Below are positions 34,201 through 43,204 of a DNA stretch of 64,000 nt, in pieces. This DNA is from Rhizobium sp. BK313 (GTDB lineage: Bacteria > Pseudomonadota > Alphaproteobacteria > Rhizobiales > Rhizobiaceae), in assembly GCF_014193655.1 (NCBI RefSeq), contig NZ_JACHZQ010000012.1, positions 1 to 64,000 on the forward strand. Reading direction: 5' to 3'. The translations under genes and the position numbers were made by a program. The notes below the pieces were generated by a model, which saw only the letters and a program-made list of their open reading frames with translations, was not told the origin of the DNA and made no database searches. Numbering within the stretch: position 1 is the stretch's first letter; each line of letters starts with the position of its first letter.

Positions 34201-37200
34201 GAGGTTGATGAATTCGACTGTTTCACCCGTAGTCTCGAAATGATCGGTCACCGTGATCTGCTGACCGTTGAACTGGATGACGAGGTTGTCGTTTCCAGCG
34301 CCGGTGGTGGTCTCGGAGAAGCTGAGCCCGGTCAGTGCCCCACCCATGATGGTGATCCGGTCCGTGCCGCTGCTTTCGGTGATCGTATCCGTCCCGTCAG
34401 CAACACCGAACGCGTAGGTATCGTCGCCAGCACCGCCGTTCAGTGCATCGTTGCCGGCACCGCCGATCAGGATGTCGTTTCCGCCGTTGCCGTTGAGCGT
34501 GTCATTGCCGGCAAGCCCCATGATGAGGTCATCCCCGGCCGTACCGTTCAAGGCCGTCGCCCCCGTATTATTTCCGGCCGTACCGGTGATCACGTTGAGC
34601 GCACCATCTGCGAACTGCAGCCGTTCGATGTTACGCAGCTTATCGAGACCATCGGACACATTGTTCGCGCCAGCGGGCACATTCGCAGTGTCGAAGCCGG
34701 TATGCGAAACCAGAAGCGTACCGTCTGCGCCCGTCGAGAAGCTGTAATTCGTCCGGTCGTCCCAATAGACGGCGGTGTCGATATCCCCTGCCTGTTCGCC
34801 ATCGAGAATTTCGCGGACGATATTGAGCTGCACGGGATTGATCGCGCCCGAGAGCATCAGTGTCTGCAGCGTCTTGCCGTTCCAGGCCGAGTAGTAGGGA
34901 TGGTTCGGCGGCACGCTGATGGTCGCCGCCATGCTGTCGACGGTGGCAAGCTGGACGCCGTTGGTGTCACGGATGCTGATCCGAACGTTAAGCCAGGCGT
35001 CGCCATCGATGACGTCATTGCCGCCACGACCCTCGATCGTGTCGTCGCCGCCGCCGCCAAGCAGGATGTTTCCGTCGTCGAAAGCGATTATCTTCTCGCG
35101 ATCGACAGCGGGATCGGCCGGTGCTGCCGCGACCCAGTCGCCCAGAACGGCGCGCAACCCGCTGATGCGATCGACGCCGGCCTGGGTCAACTCATGGCCC
35201 ACCATCGTGTTTTCTGCACCTGCAAGATTGGGATTGCCTTCAATTTCGCCTTCCCCGTTCAGATCGCCGCGGTTGTCGCCCCAGAGGCGGTCGTCCTTCT
35301 CCCAACCGGACAGCGCCTCGACCGCATCGAAGCGGTCGCGCAGGATATCCTGCTCGTCGGTGGTGAAGATCGGCGTCGTCAGGTCCGAGTCCGCGGCCTG
35401 GCTGTTGCCCTTGTGGATCGACCAGTCGTAGCCGAGCATGCCTTCATTGCGCATGACGCTTTCGCCCTGGACCATGATGTCGTCGCCGGATTCGGCGTCG
35501 AAATCGTGCTCGTTCTCACCGGCGAACATGACGTCGTGCCCGATGATCGTCGAATTGAAGAACAGCTCGGAATTGTCGCCGGCGGTGGTGTCGAAGCCGT
35601 TGCCACCTTCGAGCCAGTCGTCGCCTTCATTGCCGAGCAGGAAGTCCCCGCCATCGCCGCCGAGGATGAAATCGTTGCCCTCGCCGCCGAAAGCTTCCTT
35701 GCCGTCAGGGCCGGTGATGATGAAGTCCTGGCCCTTGTTGCCGAAGATCAAAGCCAAGCCCGAGCCGCCGTGAATGACGTCGTTGCCGTCTTCGCCGTGC
35801 AGCATATCGACTTCGCCGATATCGGTGCCGTTGTTGGTGATAATGTCGTCGCCTTCGCCGCCATGGATCTTGTCGACGCCGTAGCCGGCTTCGATCCGGT
35901 CGTTGCCGCCGCGGCCCCAGACGGAGTCGTCACCGCCGCCGGCGACGATGTGGTCGGCACTGTTGGTGCCCTGGATCAGCACATGGTCGTTGCTGTTGAT
36001 GCGGATATAGCTTGTGACGGCCGCCGGGTTGTCGACGGGATTGATCAGATTACCGGCCGCATCGCGACGTTCGACCATCGGTGAGAGGACCTCGAGGAAG
36101 GGATCTTCCTGCTGCGGGTCTTCGTAATCAAAGGCATTCTGCATGGCATGATCCATGTAGAGCACATGGTCGGGCACCGAGAAGATATCGCCCGGTACGG
36201 CATAGCCGCTCTCGCCGAGATCGGTGTTGTTCAGCACCATCTTGGCAAAGGAGTTGTTTTCCAGCTCGTTCAGGAAATTCAGGCCCTGAACGCGCGACAG
36301 ATAGTAGAAGCGGTCAGCATTCTGCAGGTTTTCGAGCTGTAGTTCGAAGATGAAGGAGAAGGTGGAGCCCAGCATACCGCCGAAGGCCATCTTCTTTTCG
36401 GCAAGGCCGCCGACCCAAAGATCGACGAGATTGAGCCCGCCGAGATTGCTGGCATAGCTGTTGCGTCCGTTGAGGAAGTCCTGCCGATCCGCTTCGTCGA
36501 GCGAAGCGTCGCCGAACACGAGCTTGGTGGCTGCATCGCGCTTGGCGTCGACGGTTGCCGCACTCGCAAGCGAAGCATGCGTGCCGTAGGCGGCGATGAA
36601 GTTCACGATCGACGCCGGGTTCTTCAGGTTAAGCGCGAAATCGATCCAGTTTTCGTAGGGATCGAGCTGCGTATCGCCACTTGCGGCCTCCTTGAACTGA
36701 GCGCGTGCCTCGTTAAGGGACGGAATGCCGGCATCGCGACCACGCGCAATGTTGATGGCCGCGAGATCGAGCGGAATGCCGACAAGCTGGTTGCGCAGCA
36801 CATGGGTTACGAATTCGTCGATCTCGTTACCGACTTGGTTGGTCATGCCGCGCACGATCGCGCCGGCCGCCGCGTCGTGGTCGATCGTTTCGGAACCGAA
36901 GGCCAATGGATTGAGGAAAGCATCGAAGAGATCGAGACTCGCATCGCTGCCGTCGGGATTGGTCGCGGCGACCTGCTCGCGCAGCATCGAGTGCCCAAAC
37001 CGATAGACGACATGCGCGAATTCCGCGAAAATCGCCGGATTGATGTCGGTGCTCGGGTTGAAGACGAAGGCGTCGACATCAGGCTGCACCTTGCGGGCGA
37101 ACTCCTCGAAAACGAGGTGCTGATACTGCATCTCGGTCGTGAAGCGCGCCGCCTGGAAAAGGCGCTCGCCGTCCCATTGCAGCGCGGCGATCGCAGCCGG

Positions 37201-39216
37201 ATCGGTCGGCATCACCGCCACATCGACGCGTAGCCATTCGTTGAGGAAGGCCAGATCGCCGGACGCAAGCGCCTGCTCCTTCACCTGCTCGACCATATTG
37301 TTGTGCTCGGAATGGAAAATATGGTGGACAGCCGAAAGACCGATGTTTTCGTTACCGCGTCCGTCGCCGGTGATGTAGTGCGCGTCGAGAAGCTCGTCGT
37401 CGTAGACGAGCGTCCCAGCAGCTAGCCCAACGGCGTCGTCGGCGTCGGCGGTCAGCACCTGGCCGCGATCGTTGACGGTCTTTGCGCTGTGCGCGATGTC
37501 GTCGAGGAAGGCATGGCCCGTGCGGAAGGCCGTGGCAGGAATGGTTACCCCGATGCCGCCATTGGCCGTTGGGTTACCTTCGAGGAGAACGTCATCGACC
37601 GTGCCGAAGGCGTTGTCGGCGCCAAGGCCAATGACGAGCTGCGGGAAGCCGTTCGGACCGCGAATGAATTCGCCGTAGTCATCGACTGCGAAAAGCGGAA
37701 CGTTGCCGACATCGGCGTCCGTCAGGTTGAAGCCGAGCATGGTCGCGGCCTGCTCTTTGACGTCAGCCCAGGTCGCAAGTCCGCGATCGCCCTGCAGCAG
37801 CATACCGGTCGCCAACGGCTTGCCGTCGACCATGGCATATTCGCGCAGAAACATCTGATGCGACGCATTCGAGGTGTAGGTCTGGTTCTGATCCACCCAT
37901 GGGGTGGTCAGGTTGTCGGCATCAGGCGTGGTGCGGGTTAGCACCATGAAATTGGTGCGCGGACTTGCGGGATTGTAGAGCGGATCGTCCGGTTGCAACG
38001 GGATATAGACGGTGCCGCCCTGCTTTGCGACCAGATCCAGACCATGATCGAAGAACTGGCCGAAGAGCGTGAACCACGAGTTGTATGGCGCCGACAGACC
38101 TTCATCGGGCGACACGTTCGGAATGATGACGGAATTGCCTTCCATCTCGACGCCGTGTGTGGAAAGCAGCGTATCCAGCGCGGTTTGCGCTGCCGCGATG
38201 GCCGCAACTGCTCCCGAATTCGCATTCTGTGCGTCGAGCAGCGCCTGCTGCGCGGTCGAAAGCGTCTGTGCCGCGGCCGCGGCCTGCGCAGTGGCCGTGC
38301 CTGCGGCCTCCGCGGATGCAGTGGCGGCGACACCCAGCGGTGCGACTTCCGCCTGTTCCTGCTCCAAGAGCGCCTGTGCGGTCGTGAATGCGGAAAGGGC
38401 CGCGTCGATTTCCGCCAGCTGACTTCCGTTGGGCACCGCATCCGTCAACAGACCGGTGTAGGCTGCGAGCGCGGCGTCCCGGCCCTGAGTGGCGGTAGCG
38501 ACCTCGGCCTGCGCAGCATCATAGGCTGCCTGATCGGCTGCGGCCTGCGCGTTCGCGGCAATCGCAAGGGATTGCGCGTTATCCGACGCCAGCTGAGCCG
38601 CGGTCACGGCAGCCTGGAGAGCCGGAATCGATCCGGCACCGGTGCCGGCGTTCGTCACCGCCGTATCAAGTGCGTTCTTGGCCTGAACTATGGCAGTCAG
38701 CGCGGTGTTGAGAGCGGCACCGGAATAGCCCGCATAGGTCAGCGCCGCGTAAATCGCAGCGGGGTTGTCGAGCGTCTGATCGACGATCAGGTTCGAAATG
38801 ATGCGCGGATCGGCATCGACGACGCTTCCCGGCGTGCCGTAGTCGTTGTTCTGGTCGACCAATGGCCCGCTGGCATCCGGAATTGTCGCATCAGGCCCGA
38901 CATAGCCCGGAAACGGCATCGCATCGTCGTCCTCATCGCGATACGAAGGGTCGGCGACATGCGGGAAAGGATTGTCGGCAGCACCCCATTGTTCGCGTCC
39001 CTCGATGAGATTGTTGTAGCTGCCATCGACGGTACGCAGACCATAGGGCGCCAGGGGGTGGCTGATGGCAAGGACCGCACCAGGCGTCCCGGCCGGAACG
39101 ACATTGCCGGCGTCGTCGACATAGATCTCGGTCAAGGCCGTGCCGGCCGAATTGGCTTCGGCAATCTTGATCTGCTTCAGGATGAAAGTAAGGTCGTGTT
39201 TGTTGATCTGTACCAT
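31222..39216 (-). CDS. Giant haem-peroxidase/RTX secreted protein, 2664 residues
   Basis: Predicted type I secretion substrate. Residues about 40-1050 are an animal-type haem peroxidase domain: distal His391 in WFTLFGQFFDHGLDL, proximal His742 in VVYRFGHSMLREQV, HSEHNNMVEQV near 640 and INIARGRDAGIP near 821-832. An Ala-rich stretch (about 150-355) interrupts it before the distal His. From about 1085 to the end come many GGxGxDxLxG nonapeptide blocks that bind calcium, separated by beta-rich spacers, plus an Asp/Glu-rich linker near 2315-2360. The C-terminus FELLLTGTHNLKAADF is a likely export signal. AGGGGG precedes the ATG. Peroxidase-RTX proteins of this kind are surface or medium proteins; halide oxidation or adhesion are possible roles, not shown here. 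Confidence 0.92.
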   Translation of the reverse strand: MVQINKHDLTFILKQIKIAEANSAGTALTEIYVDDAGNVVPAGTPGAVLAISHPLAPYGLRTVDGSYNNLIEGREQWGAADNPFPHVADPSYRDEDDDAMPFPGYVGPDATIPDASGPLVDQNNDYGTPGSVVDADPRIISNLIVDQTLDNPAAIYAALTYAGYSGAALNTALTAIVQAKNALDTAVTNAGTGAGSIPALQAAVTAAQLASDNAQSLAIAANAQAAADQAAYDAAQAEVATATQGRDAALAAYTGLLTDAVPNGSQLAEIDAALSAFTTAQALLEQEQAEVAPLGVAATASAEAAGTATAQAAAAAQTLSTAQQALLDAQNANSGAVAAIAAAQTALDTLLSTHGVEMEGNSVIIPNVSPDEGLSAPYNSWFTLFGQFFDHGLDLVAKQGGTVYIPLQPDDPLYNPASPRTNFMVLTRTTPDADNLTTPWVDQNQTYTSNASHQMFLREYAMVDGKPLATGMLLQGDRGLATWADVKEQAATMLGFNLTDADVGNVPLFAVDDYGEFIRGPNGFPQLVIGLGADNAFGTVDDVLLEGNPTANGGIGVTIPATAFRTGHAFLDDIAHSAKTVNDRGQVLTADADDAVGLAAGTLVYDDELLDAHYITGDGRGNENIGLSAVHHIFHSEHNNMVEQVKEQALASGDLAFLNEWLRVDVAVMPTDPAAIAALQWDGERLFQAARFTTEMQYQHLVFEEFARKVQPDVDAFVFNPSTDINPAIFAEFAHVVYRFGHSMLREQVAATNPDGSDASLDLFDAFLNPLAFGSETIDHDAAAGAIVRGMTNQVGNEIDEFVTHVLRNQLVGIPLDLAAINIARGRDAGIPSLNEARAQFKEAASGDTQLDPYENWIDFALNLKNPASIVNFIAAYGTHASLASAATVDAKRDAATKLVFGDASLDEADRQDFLNGRNSYASNLGGLNLVDLWVGGLAEKKMAFGGMLGSTFSFIFELQLENLQNADRFYYLSRVQGLNFLNELENNSFAKMVLNNTDLGESGYAVPGDIFSVPDHVLYMDHAMQNAFDYEDPQQEDPFLEVLSPMVERRDAAGNLINPVDNPAAVTSYIRINSNDHVLIQGTNSADHIVAGGGDDSVWGRGGNDRIEAGYGVDKIHGGEGDDIITNNGTDIGEVDMLHGEDGNDVIHGGSGLALIFGNKGQDFIITGPDGKEAFGGEGNDFILGGDGGDFLLGNEGDDWLEGGNGFDTTAGDNSELFFNSTIIGHDVMFAGENEHDFDAESGDDIMVQGESVMRNEGMLGYDWSIHKGNSQAADSDLTTPIFTTDEQDILRDRFDAVEALSGWEKDDRLWGDNRGDLNGEGEIEGNPNLAGAENTMVGHELTQAGVDRISGLRAVLGDWVAAAPADPAVDREKIIAFDDGNILLGGGGDDTIEGRGGNDVIDGDAWLNVRISIRDTNGVQLATVDSMAATISVPPNHPYYSAWNGKTLQTLMLSGAINPVQLNIVREILDGEQAGDIDTAVYWDDRTNYSFSTGADGTLLVSHTGFDTANVPAGANNVSDGLDKLRNIERLQFADGALNVITGTAGNNTGATALNGTAGDDLIMGLAGNDTLNGNGGNDILIGGAGNDALNGGAGDDTYAFGVADGTDTITESSGTDRITIMGGALTGLSFSETTTGAGNDNLVIQFNGQQITVTDHFETTGETVEFINLDGSTYEGYAFAGDYAISTDDNGDRTAAAGVNTVLAGTTAGDTLLGDTGDDLLFGNGGNDDLDGGAGDDLLVGGTGSDEMVGGLGADTMVGGADSDTYTVDDAGDVVVEATGGGTTDTVETTLAAYTLTANVENLTYTGAGAFAGTGNDLANRIEGGAGVDTLTGLGGNDTYVVTAGDIVVEAANGGTDTIQSAASYVLGAELENLTLTGNAVIDGTGNGLNNVIAGNTAANQLFGGAGNDTIDGGDGSDLIDGGIGNDTLNGGGGNDTDTIIGGAGNDVIDVSNGNDVVVYNAAGFGNDTINSFDAAGGTATTQDRIDLSALGITVANFASRVTIEDVVDAGTDDTRVTVRDAANAVIGTIFIEEVDGLDITASDFVLATTSAPIGGATAGNNNLNGGAGNDTIDALAGNDTVNGNAGNDTIVGNLGNDTINAGAGDDTIIWNANATGATDGRDLVNGGTETTVGDTFVVNGNASAETYRIYTRAAWDAVPGNVLSSLNAATEIVITRNGTNNAAIIAELTEIEEIRINGADPAGAGTAGNDSFELIGDFSGTHLRLNTVTIDGDQGDDTIDISALTSAHRIVFRSNGGNDTVVGTLRPQDVIELPAGTTLDEYTISETGGVKTMTNGTHTITFVSEGMPTFQDENGEAEDEDDDHPNDGDSDVEDSDDPNEGTGGSDDEDDVDENGGNAPAPIAARTLVGTAGSDVLLGAAAVDTILAGAGADILVGEEGDDILRGEDGDDVVSAGGGVDVVSGGTGDDEIHGGDGNDMLFGNAGKDMIYGDEGNDIVEGGADDDQIWSGAGNDTVLATNGDGNDLYWGGDGSDTLDYAAATANLTVDIGSGYMQRGSVSGSGTGTDVTYGFENFVGGSGHDVITASVAANVIDGGLGDDVFRFTSVAAAQGDKIYGFQPGDKIDFSQIDADTGTAGNQHFTLAAGATLTAAGQIVVTHDTVNGEELTTIRGNVDGDPDADFELLLTGTHNLKAADFNGVS

Positions 39217-39598
39217 GATATCCCCCTAGTGCTGGTCGCGCGGCATCGTCCGTGCGCTGTCAAAGCTTCGCCATTCGGCCCAAGACGCCTTTGCGGCGCC
39301 GGCCGGTCATTTTACGTGCGATCTGGATCGTCCCCCTCTCCAGCAACATTCCGCCGTGGAGTCATCCTCACGCAAATGCGGCGATGAGGAAACGGCGGAT
39401 GGTCCGACGATGTTTTCGATTTTCGTCCCGGCTTCGATCCGTCTTTGGTAGCGCTGACCTTGTCCGGCAGACACGGTGGAAACTGGCCTAAAGGTCAGTT
39501 CCCGGCCCGTCTTTCGGCCAGGATCGACGGGGCTTTCATTTTCCCTAATATGTTGCGATCATTGGCCGTTGACTCGCGCGGGGAGGGCCTTGTTCAAT
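39217..39598. promoter_or_regulatory. Divergent control region between the RTX operon and the first kinase gene
   Basis: About 380 bases separate the giant RTX gene (minus) from the sensor kinase gene (plus). Promoters for both must lie here. I saw no strong -35/-10 pair or long dyad. Short open frames running through it in both directions have no family motif. The two adjacent NarL-type regulators are the obvious candidates to bind here. Confidence 0.4.
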
Positions 39599-41074
39599 AT
39601 GGTCGAAATGCCGACTGCTACCGTTCACGCCATGGAGCGGATATCACAGCGGCCGCGACCGGGGGTCTGGTCTCTGCTCGCCTGGTTCAGGGCACAAACC
39701 CTCTCGATGCAATTTCTGGCAGCAAGCGGCGTCCTCATCCTGTTTGCAACACTGGTCGCAGGCCATCTGATTTCCGAAATCACCACCGGCAGCGCTGTCC
39801 GCAACAAGGCGAGCGCCGCCGCCCTTTTCGTGCAAAGCATGACGGAGCCGATCGTGCAGGAGTTGGCAACGGCGAAGACCCTGCCGCCGCAGGACATCGC
39901 CCAACTCGACAATCTGCTGGCCGATCCTGCCTTTCGGGAGCGTTTTCCGCATCTGGAAATATGGACGCCGAATGGAACGGTTGCCTATTCCCTTTCAAAA
40001 GAGCTGATAAGCCGCCACTTCAATCCGCCGCTCGGGTTAACCCAGGCGCTGTCGGGTGAAGTAGCCGTCTATCACGCGGATCTCACTGCGCCCGAACACA
40101 CATTGCGTAATTTTCACACACGCTATCTGGAGATTTACAGTCCCCTCCGAGATCATTCTACGGGACGGATTATCGCCGTTGCTGAAATTCACGAAGCCGT
40201 GCTGGCGGAGGAGGCGGCTCGGTTGCAGTGGACAAGTTGGGGAGCCGTGGCGCTTGTATCGGCTTTTTTGATGGCCTGCCTTTTCGGCATCGTGCAGCGT
40301 GGGAGCCGGACGATAGAGCTGCAGCGGCGGCATTTGATACAGCGTGCTGAAGAGGCCGAGGCAATTTCATCGGAAATATCGGAGCTGAGAAACCGCGCAC
40401 GCGTCGCATCTTTGGAACTTGCAAATCTCAACGAGAAATTCATTCGCAGTATCGGGGCCGACCTGCACGACGGTCCTTCGCAGATGCTTGGCTTTGCGAT
40501 GCTTCAGATCGAGCAGGTTCGCACGGCTAGAACCGCTCCTCGTCGAAAGGCTGCCTTGGCGACTTTGGCGGACGCACTTGATAGTGCCCTCACCGAAATC
40601 CGTATCATCGCCAAAGCCCTGGTGCTTCCCGAAATCGAACACCTGCACGCCGAAGCAATCCTCATGAGAGCCATCAAACTGCATGAGGCTCGAACCCGTA
40701 CGATCGTGGAGTTCAAACCGGCCGGTACAGACATCGAGCTGCCGGCAGCCATAAAAACATGCCTCTACCGTTTCATACAGGAGGGCCTCAACAACGCCTA
40801 TCGTCATGCCGATGGCAATGGGCAGCAGGTTCGATGTCGGATCGATACGCGCAAGATGGAGGTTTCCGTCCATGACAGCGGTCGGTCGCGAGGCACGACC
40901 GATGTAACATCCAATCCCGGTATGGGCATACATGGTTTGCGTCAAAGGATCGAAAGCCTTGGAGGCAGGCTCTCGTTCGAACGTCGGGCCGGTCGGGGAG
41001 CGCACTTGAAAATGAGTTTCGATTTGGAGGTGGGAATTCTGAATGGGGAAAGCGGCATCTCTCATACTTGTTGA
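39599..41074 (+). CDS. Sensor histidine kinase, NarL/UhpB-type (HisKA_3)
   Basis: Membrane sensor of 491 residues. Two membrane segments (about 36-54, FLAASGVLILFATLVAGHL; about 212-233, WGAVALVSAFLMACLFGIV) flank a periplasmic domain of about 155 residues containing HLEIWTPNGTVAYSLS. A coiled linker leads to the phospho-acceptor His290 in DLHDGPSQMLGFAMLQIEQV. The ATPase domain has the N box YRFIQEGLNNAYRHADG and the G box NPGMGIHGLRQRIESLGG. The frame is open to 39476, but ATG 39599 has GGGAGG upstream. Its last 32 bases overlap the response regulator gene. The likely output is control of the divergent RTX/type I secretion operon. Confidence 0.88.
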   Translation: MVEMPTATVHAMERISQRPRPGVWSLLAWFRAQTLSMQFLAASGVLILFATLVAGHLISEITTGSAVRNKASAAALFVQSMTEPIVQELATAKTLPPQDIAQLDNLLADPAFRERFPHLEIWTPNGTVAYSLSKELISRHFNPPLGLTQALSGEVAVYHADLTAPEHTLRNFHTRYLEIYSPLRDHSTGRIIAVAEIHEAVLAEEAARLQWTSWGAVALVSAFLMACLFGIVQRGSRTIELQRRHLIQRAEEAEAISSEISELRNRARVASLELANLNEKFIRSIGADLHDGPSQMLGFAMLQIEQVRTARTAPRRKAALATLADALDSALTEIRIIAKALVLPEIEHLHAEAILMRAIKLHEARTRTIVEFKPAGTDIELPAAIKTCLYRFIQEGLNNAYRHADGNGQQVRCRIDTRKMEVSVHDSGRSRGTTDVTSNPGMGIHGLRQRIESLGGRLSFERRAGRGAHLKMSFDLEVGILNGESGISHTC

Positions 41075-41696
41075 CGATCATGCACTCTTCCGCAAAGGCG
41101 TCCTGCAAGCGTTGGCCGACCATGGTGAGATCGAGGTCGTCGGCGAAGGAGCCTCGAAGGAAGAGACGATTTCGCTGGTCGCGACGCTAGCGCCGTCGAT
41201 CGCTCTTCTCGACATTTCGATGCCAGGAAACGGTATTGCAGCCGCGCGGGAAATCCACGCACGCTGGCCGGCTGTCAAGATTGTCATGCTCACCGTCTCT
41301 GAAGACGAGGACGATGTCCTGCAAGCTCTCGAGGCCGGCGCGGTGGGGTATATACTGAAGGGCATCGCGGCGCCCGACCTCATCGCCGCCCTGGCCGCAA
41401 TCGGCAGGAACGAGACCTATCTCGACCCAAAGGCCGGCGCACTGCTTTTCAATGCCATGAAATCGCAGTCGCAGCAGCGCGATACTCCGCAGCAGTTTGG
41501 CATGTTATCGCCCCGGGAACAGCAGATATTCCGGCTTCTCGGCGAGGGCTCGAGCAACAAGCACATCGCCGAATCGACGGGTATCCAACTCCGGACCGTG
41601 AAATTTCACGTATCCAATATCCTGATGAAAATGAACGCGAGAAATCGAGTGGAAATCGCTCTGGCGGCGCAGAAGTTGCTGGGCAAGCAAAGCTGA
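41043..41696 (+). CDS. NarL/FixJ-type response regulator
   Basis: Two-domain regulator of 217 residues. The receiver has the acidic pair in LILVDDHALFRKG, the phosphorylated Asp in SIALLDISMPG and the Lys in VGYILKGIAA. The LuxR-type helix-turn-helix reads LSPREQQIFRLLGEGSSNKH and GIQLRTVKFHVSNILMKMNA. It overlaps the kinase gene by 32 bases, so the two form a cognate pair. It shares domain layout and the NARNRVEIALAAQK-like ending with the second regulator at 43201, which suggests duplication. Confidence 0.92.
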   Translation: MGKAASLILVDDHALFRKGVLQALADHGEIEVVGEGASKEETISLVATLAPSIALLDISMPGNGIAAAREIHARWPAVKIVMLTVSEDEDDVLQALEAGAVGYILKGIAAPDLIAALAAIGRNETYLDPKAGALLFNAMKSQSQQRDTPQQFGMLSPREQQIFRLLGEGSSNKHIAESTGIQLRTVKFHVSNILMKMNARNRVEIALAAQKLLGKQS

Positions 41697-41749
41697 CGCC
41701 TCTTTCCTAAAACAGCCCATGTCAGCCTCGGAACAATGACAAGGCATAT

Positions 41750-43204
41750 ATGATGACAGATGCACCTGATTTTGCAGCCGCCCTCAATAGACGAAATGGG
41801 ACCCTTCTTGGCTCGCTGTCCAGACAATTTCGCGTCCTGCGCCTGGAGACGCAGTTCATTGTCATCGCATCCATCGTGGTCGTTGCCCTGATGTTTTTGC
41901 TCGGCGTCTGGACCACTAACAGTCTCGAGCGCGCGGCCCTGAAAGGTGTTGGTACGGTTGGCGCCCGCTATTTGCAGACTTTCGTCGCTCCGCTTATCGA
42001 AAAAGGCGATTGGCGCGACGGGCGCATTTCTCCGGAGGCCCGCGACAGGCTTCAGGAATTGCTGGGTAGCAGCGCGCTTGGGCAGCATGTCCGGGAGATC
42101 AAGATATGGAACAGCGATGGAAGCCTATTCTATTCGACATCGGGCAGTTCCATCGAAAAGCCGGTGATCTTTCCCGAGCTTAAGCAAGCGCTGGGCGACG
42201 AAATCGTCGTATCTCGCACGACAGAAGGAGAAAAGCACCCCTACGACGACGGCGAGCGAGCAGCGATGTACATAGAAGTGTATGCGCCGCTGGTTCGCGA
42301 TTCCTCCGGTACCATCGTTCTGGTCGGCGAATTTTATGAGGAGCCGGAATATCTGTCATCCGAACTGACAACCGCATGGGAATCGACCTTGCTGATCGTC
42401 GGAACTGTGACGATACCGATGCTCGCAGCTCTCTATCTGCTCGTGCGGCGGGGCAGTCAGCTTATCGACCGTCAGCATGAAGCCCTGCGGAACAGTCTGA
42501 GGCGTGCCCTCAATCTTTCGAGGCAGAACAAGAATCTGCGAATAGGCGCCGAACATGCGCGAATGGAGGCGGGCAAGCTTAATGAGAAAATCCTCGACCA
42601 GATTGGCGGTGAACTTCATGACGGGCCAGTACAGGTGCTGACGCTCATACAATTGCGATTGAGCGATCTTATATCCGGGCTTGTCGATGGGCCGCTGAAG
42701 GAAAATCTCGACAGACTGGCAACGCTGACGACGCAAGTCCTCGATGATCTTCGCAATATCTCCACGGGTCTCGTGCTCCCCGAGCTGACAGGGCTCTGTC
42801 TCAGCGAAACCATCCGCCTGGCGATTGCGCGGCATACGAATTTGGTGGGGACGCCGGTCGACATGGAGGGCGAGATCGACGAGACCCGCCTGATGTCCCA
42901 TCTCAACATCTGTGCTTATCGCTTCGTGCAGGAGGCTCTGATGAATGCGCATCGTCATGCGCCCCGCAACCGGCTCTGTCTTCGCTACGCCAAACACGGA
43001 AGCCGGATCTTTATCAGCGTTGCCGATATTGGTAATTCATCAGATTCCTTGCCAACGGGCAATCTCGAACGGATCAAGCTCGGCAAGCTTACCCAAAAGC
43101 GGCGAATACATGCCTTCGGAGGATGCATGCGCACCGTCAGACGCCAAAACGGAACCTTTGTCATCGCCTCACTGCCGGCGGCCGAAGCTTATGATCAAAT
43201 CTAG
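41750..43204 (+). CDS. Second sensor histidine kinase, NarL/UhpB-type
   Basis: Membrane sensor of 484 residues, similar in plan to the kinase at 39599. Membrane segments are at about 36-54 (FIVIASIVVVALMFLLGVW) and 210-233, with a periplasmic domain between that includes VREIKIWNSDGSLFYSTSG. The phospho-acceptor His290 is in GELHDGPVQVLTLIQL, at the same residue number as in the neighbour. The N box is YRFVQEALMNAHRHA. The region of the G box (LERIKLGKLTQKRRIHAFGG) lacks the usual glycine pattern, so ATP binding may be altered. It begins 53 bases after the first response regulator and ends convergent with the second. Confidence 0.88.
   Translation: MMTDAPDFAAALNRRNGTLLGSLSRQFRVLRLETQFIVIASIVVVALMFLLGVWTTNSLERAALKGVGTVGARYLQTFVAPLIEKGDWRDGRISPEARDRLQELLGSSALGQHVREIKIWNSDGSLFYSTSGSSIEKPVIFPELKQALGDEIVVSRTTEGEKHPYDDGERAAMYIEVYAPLVRDSSGTIVLVGEFYEEPEYLSSELTTAWESTLLIVGTVTIPMLAALYLLVRRGSQLIDRQHEALRNSLRRALNLSRQNKNLRIGAEHARMEAGKLNEKILDQIGGELHDGPVQVLTLIQLRLSDLISGLVDGPLKENLDRLATLTTQVLDDLRNISTGLVLPELTGLCLSETIRLAIARHTNLVGTPVDMEGEIDETRLMSHLNICAYRFVQEALMNAHRHAPRNRLCLRYAKHGSRIFISVADIGNSSDSLPTGNLERIKLGKLTQKRRIHAFGGCMRTVRRQNGTFVIASLPAAEAYDQI

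Noticed and set aside
26700..36000. Regular short repeats that could suggest a CRISPR array or satellite
   Set aside because: The period is about 27 bases, equal to the RTX nonapeptide, the units are imperfect and in one reading frame, and there are no spacers of constant length.
34240..36084. Plus-strand open frame of 614 codons inside the giant RTX gene
   Set aside because: Compositional shadow of RTX repeats, as above; similar frames occur at 33344, 36577 and 37993.
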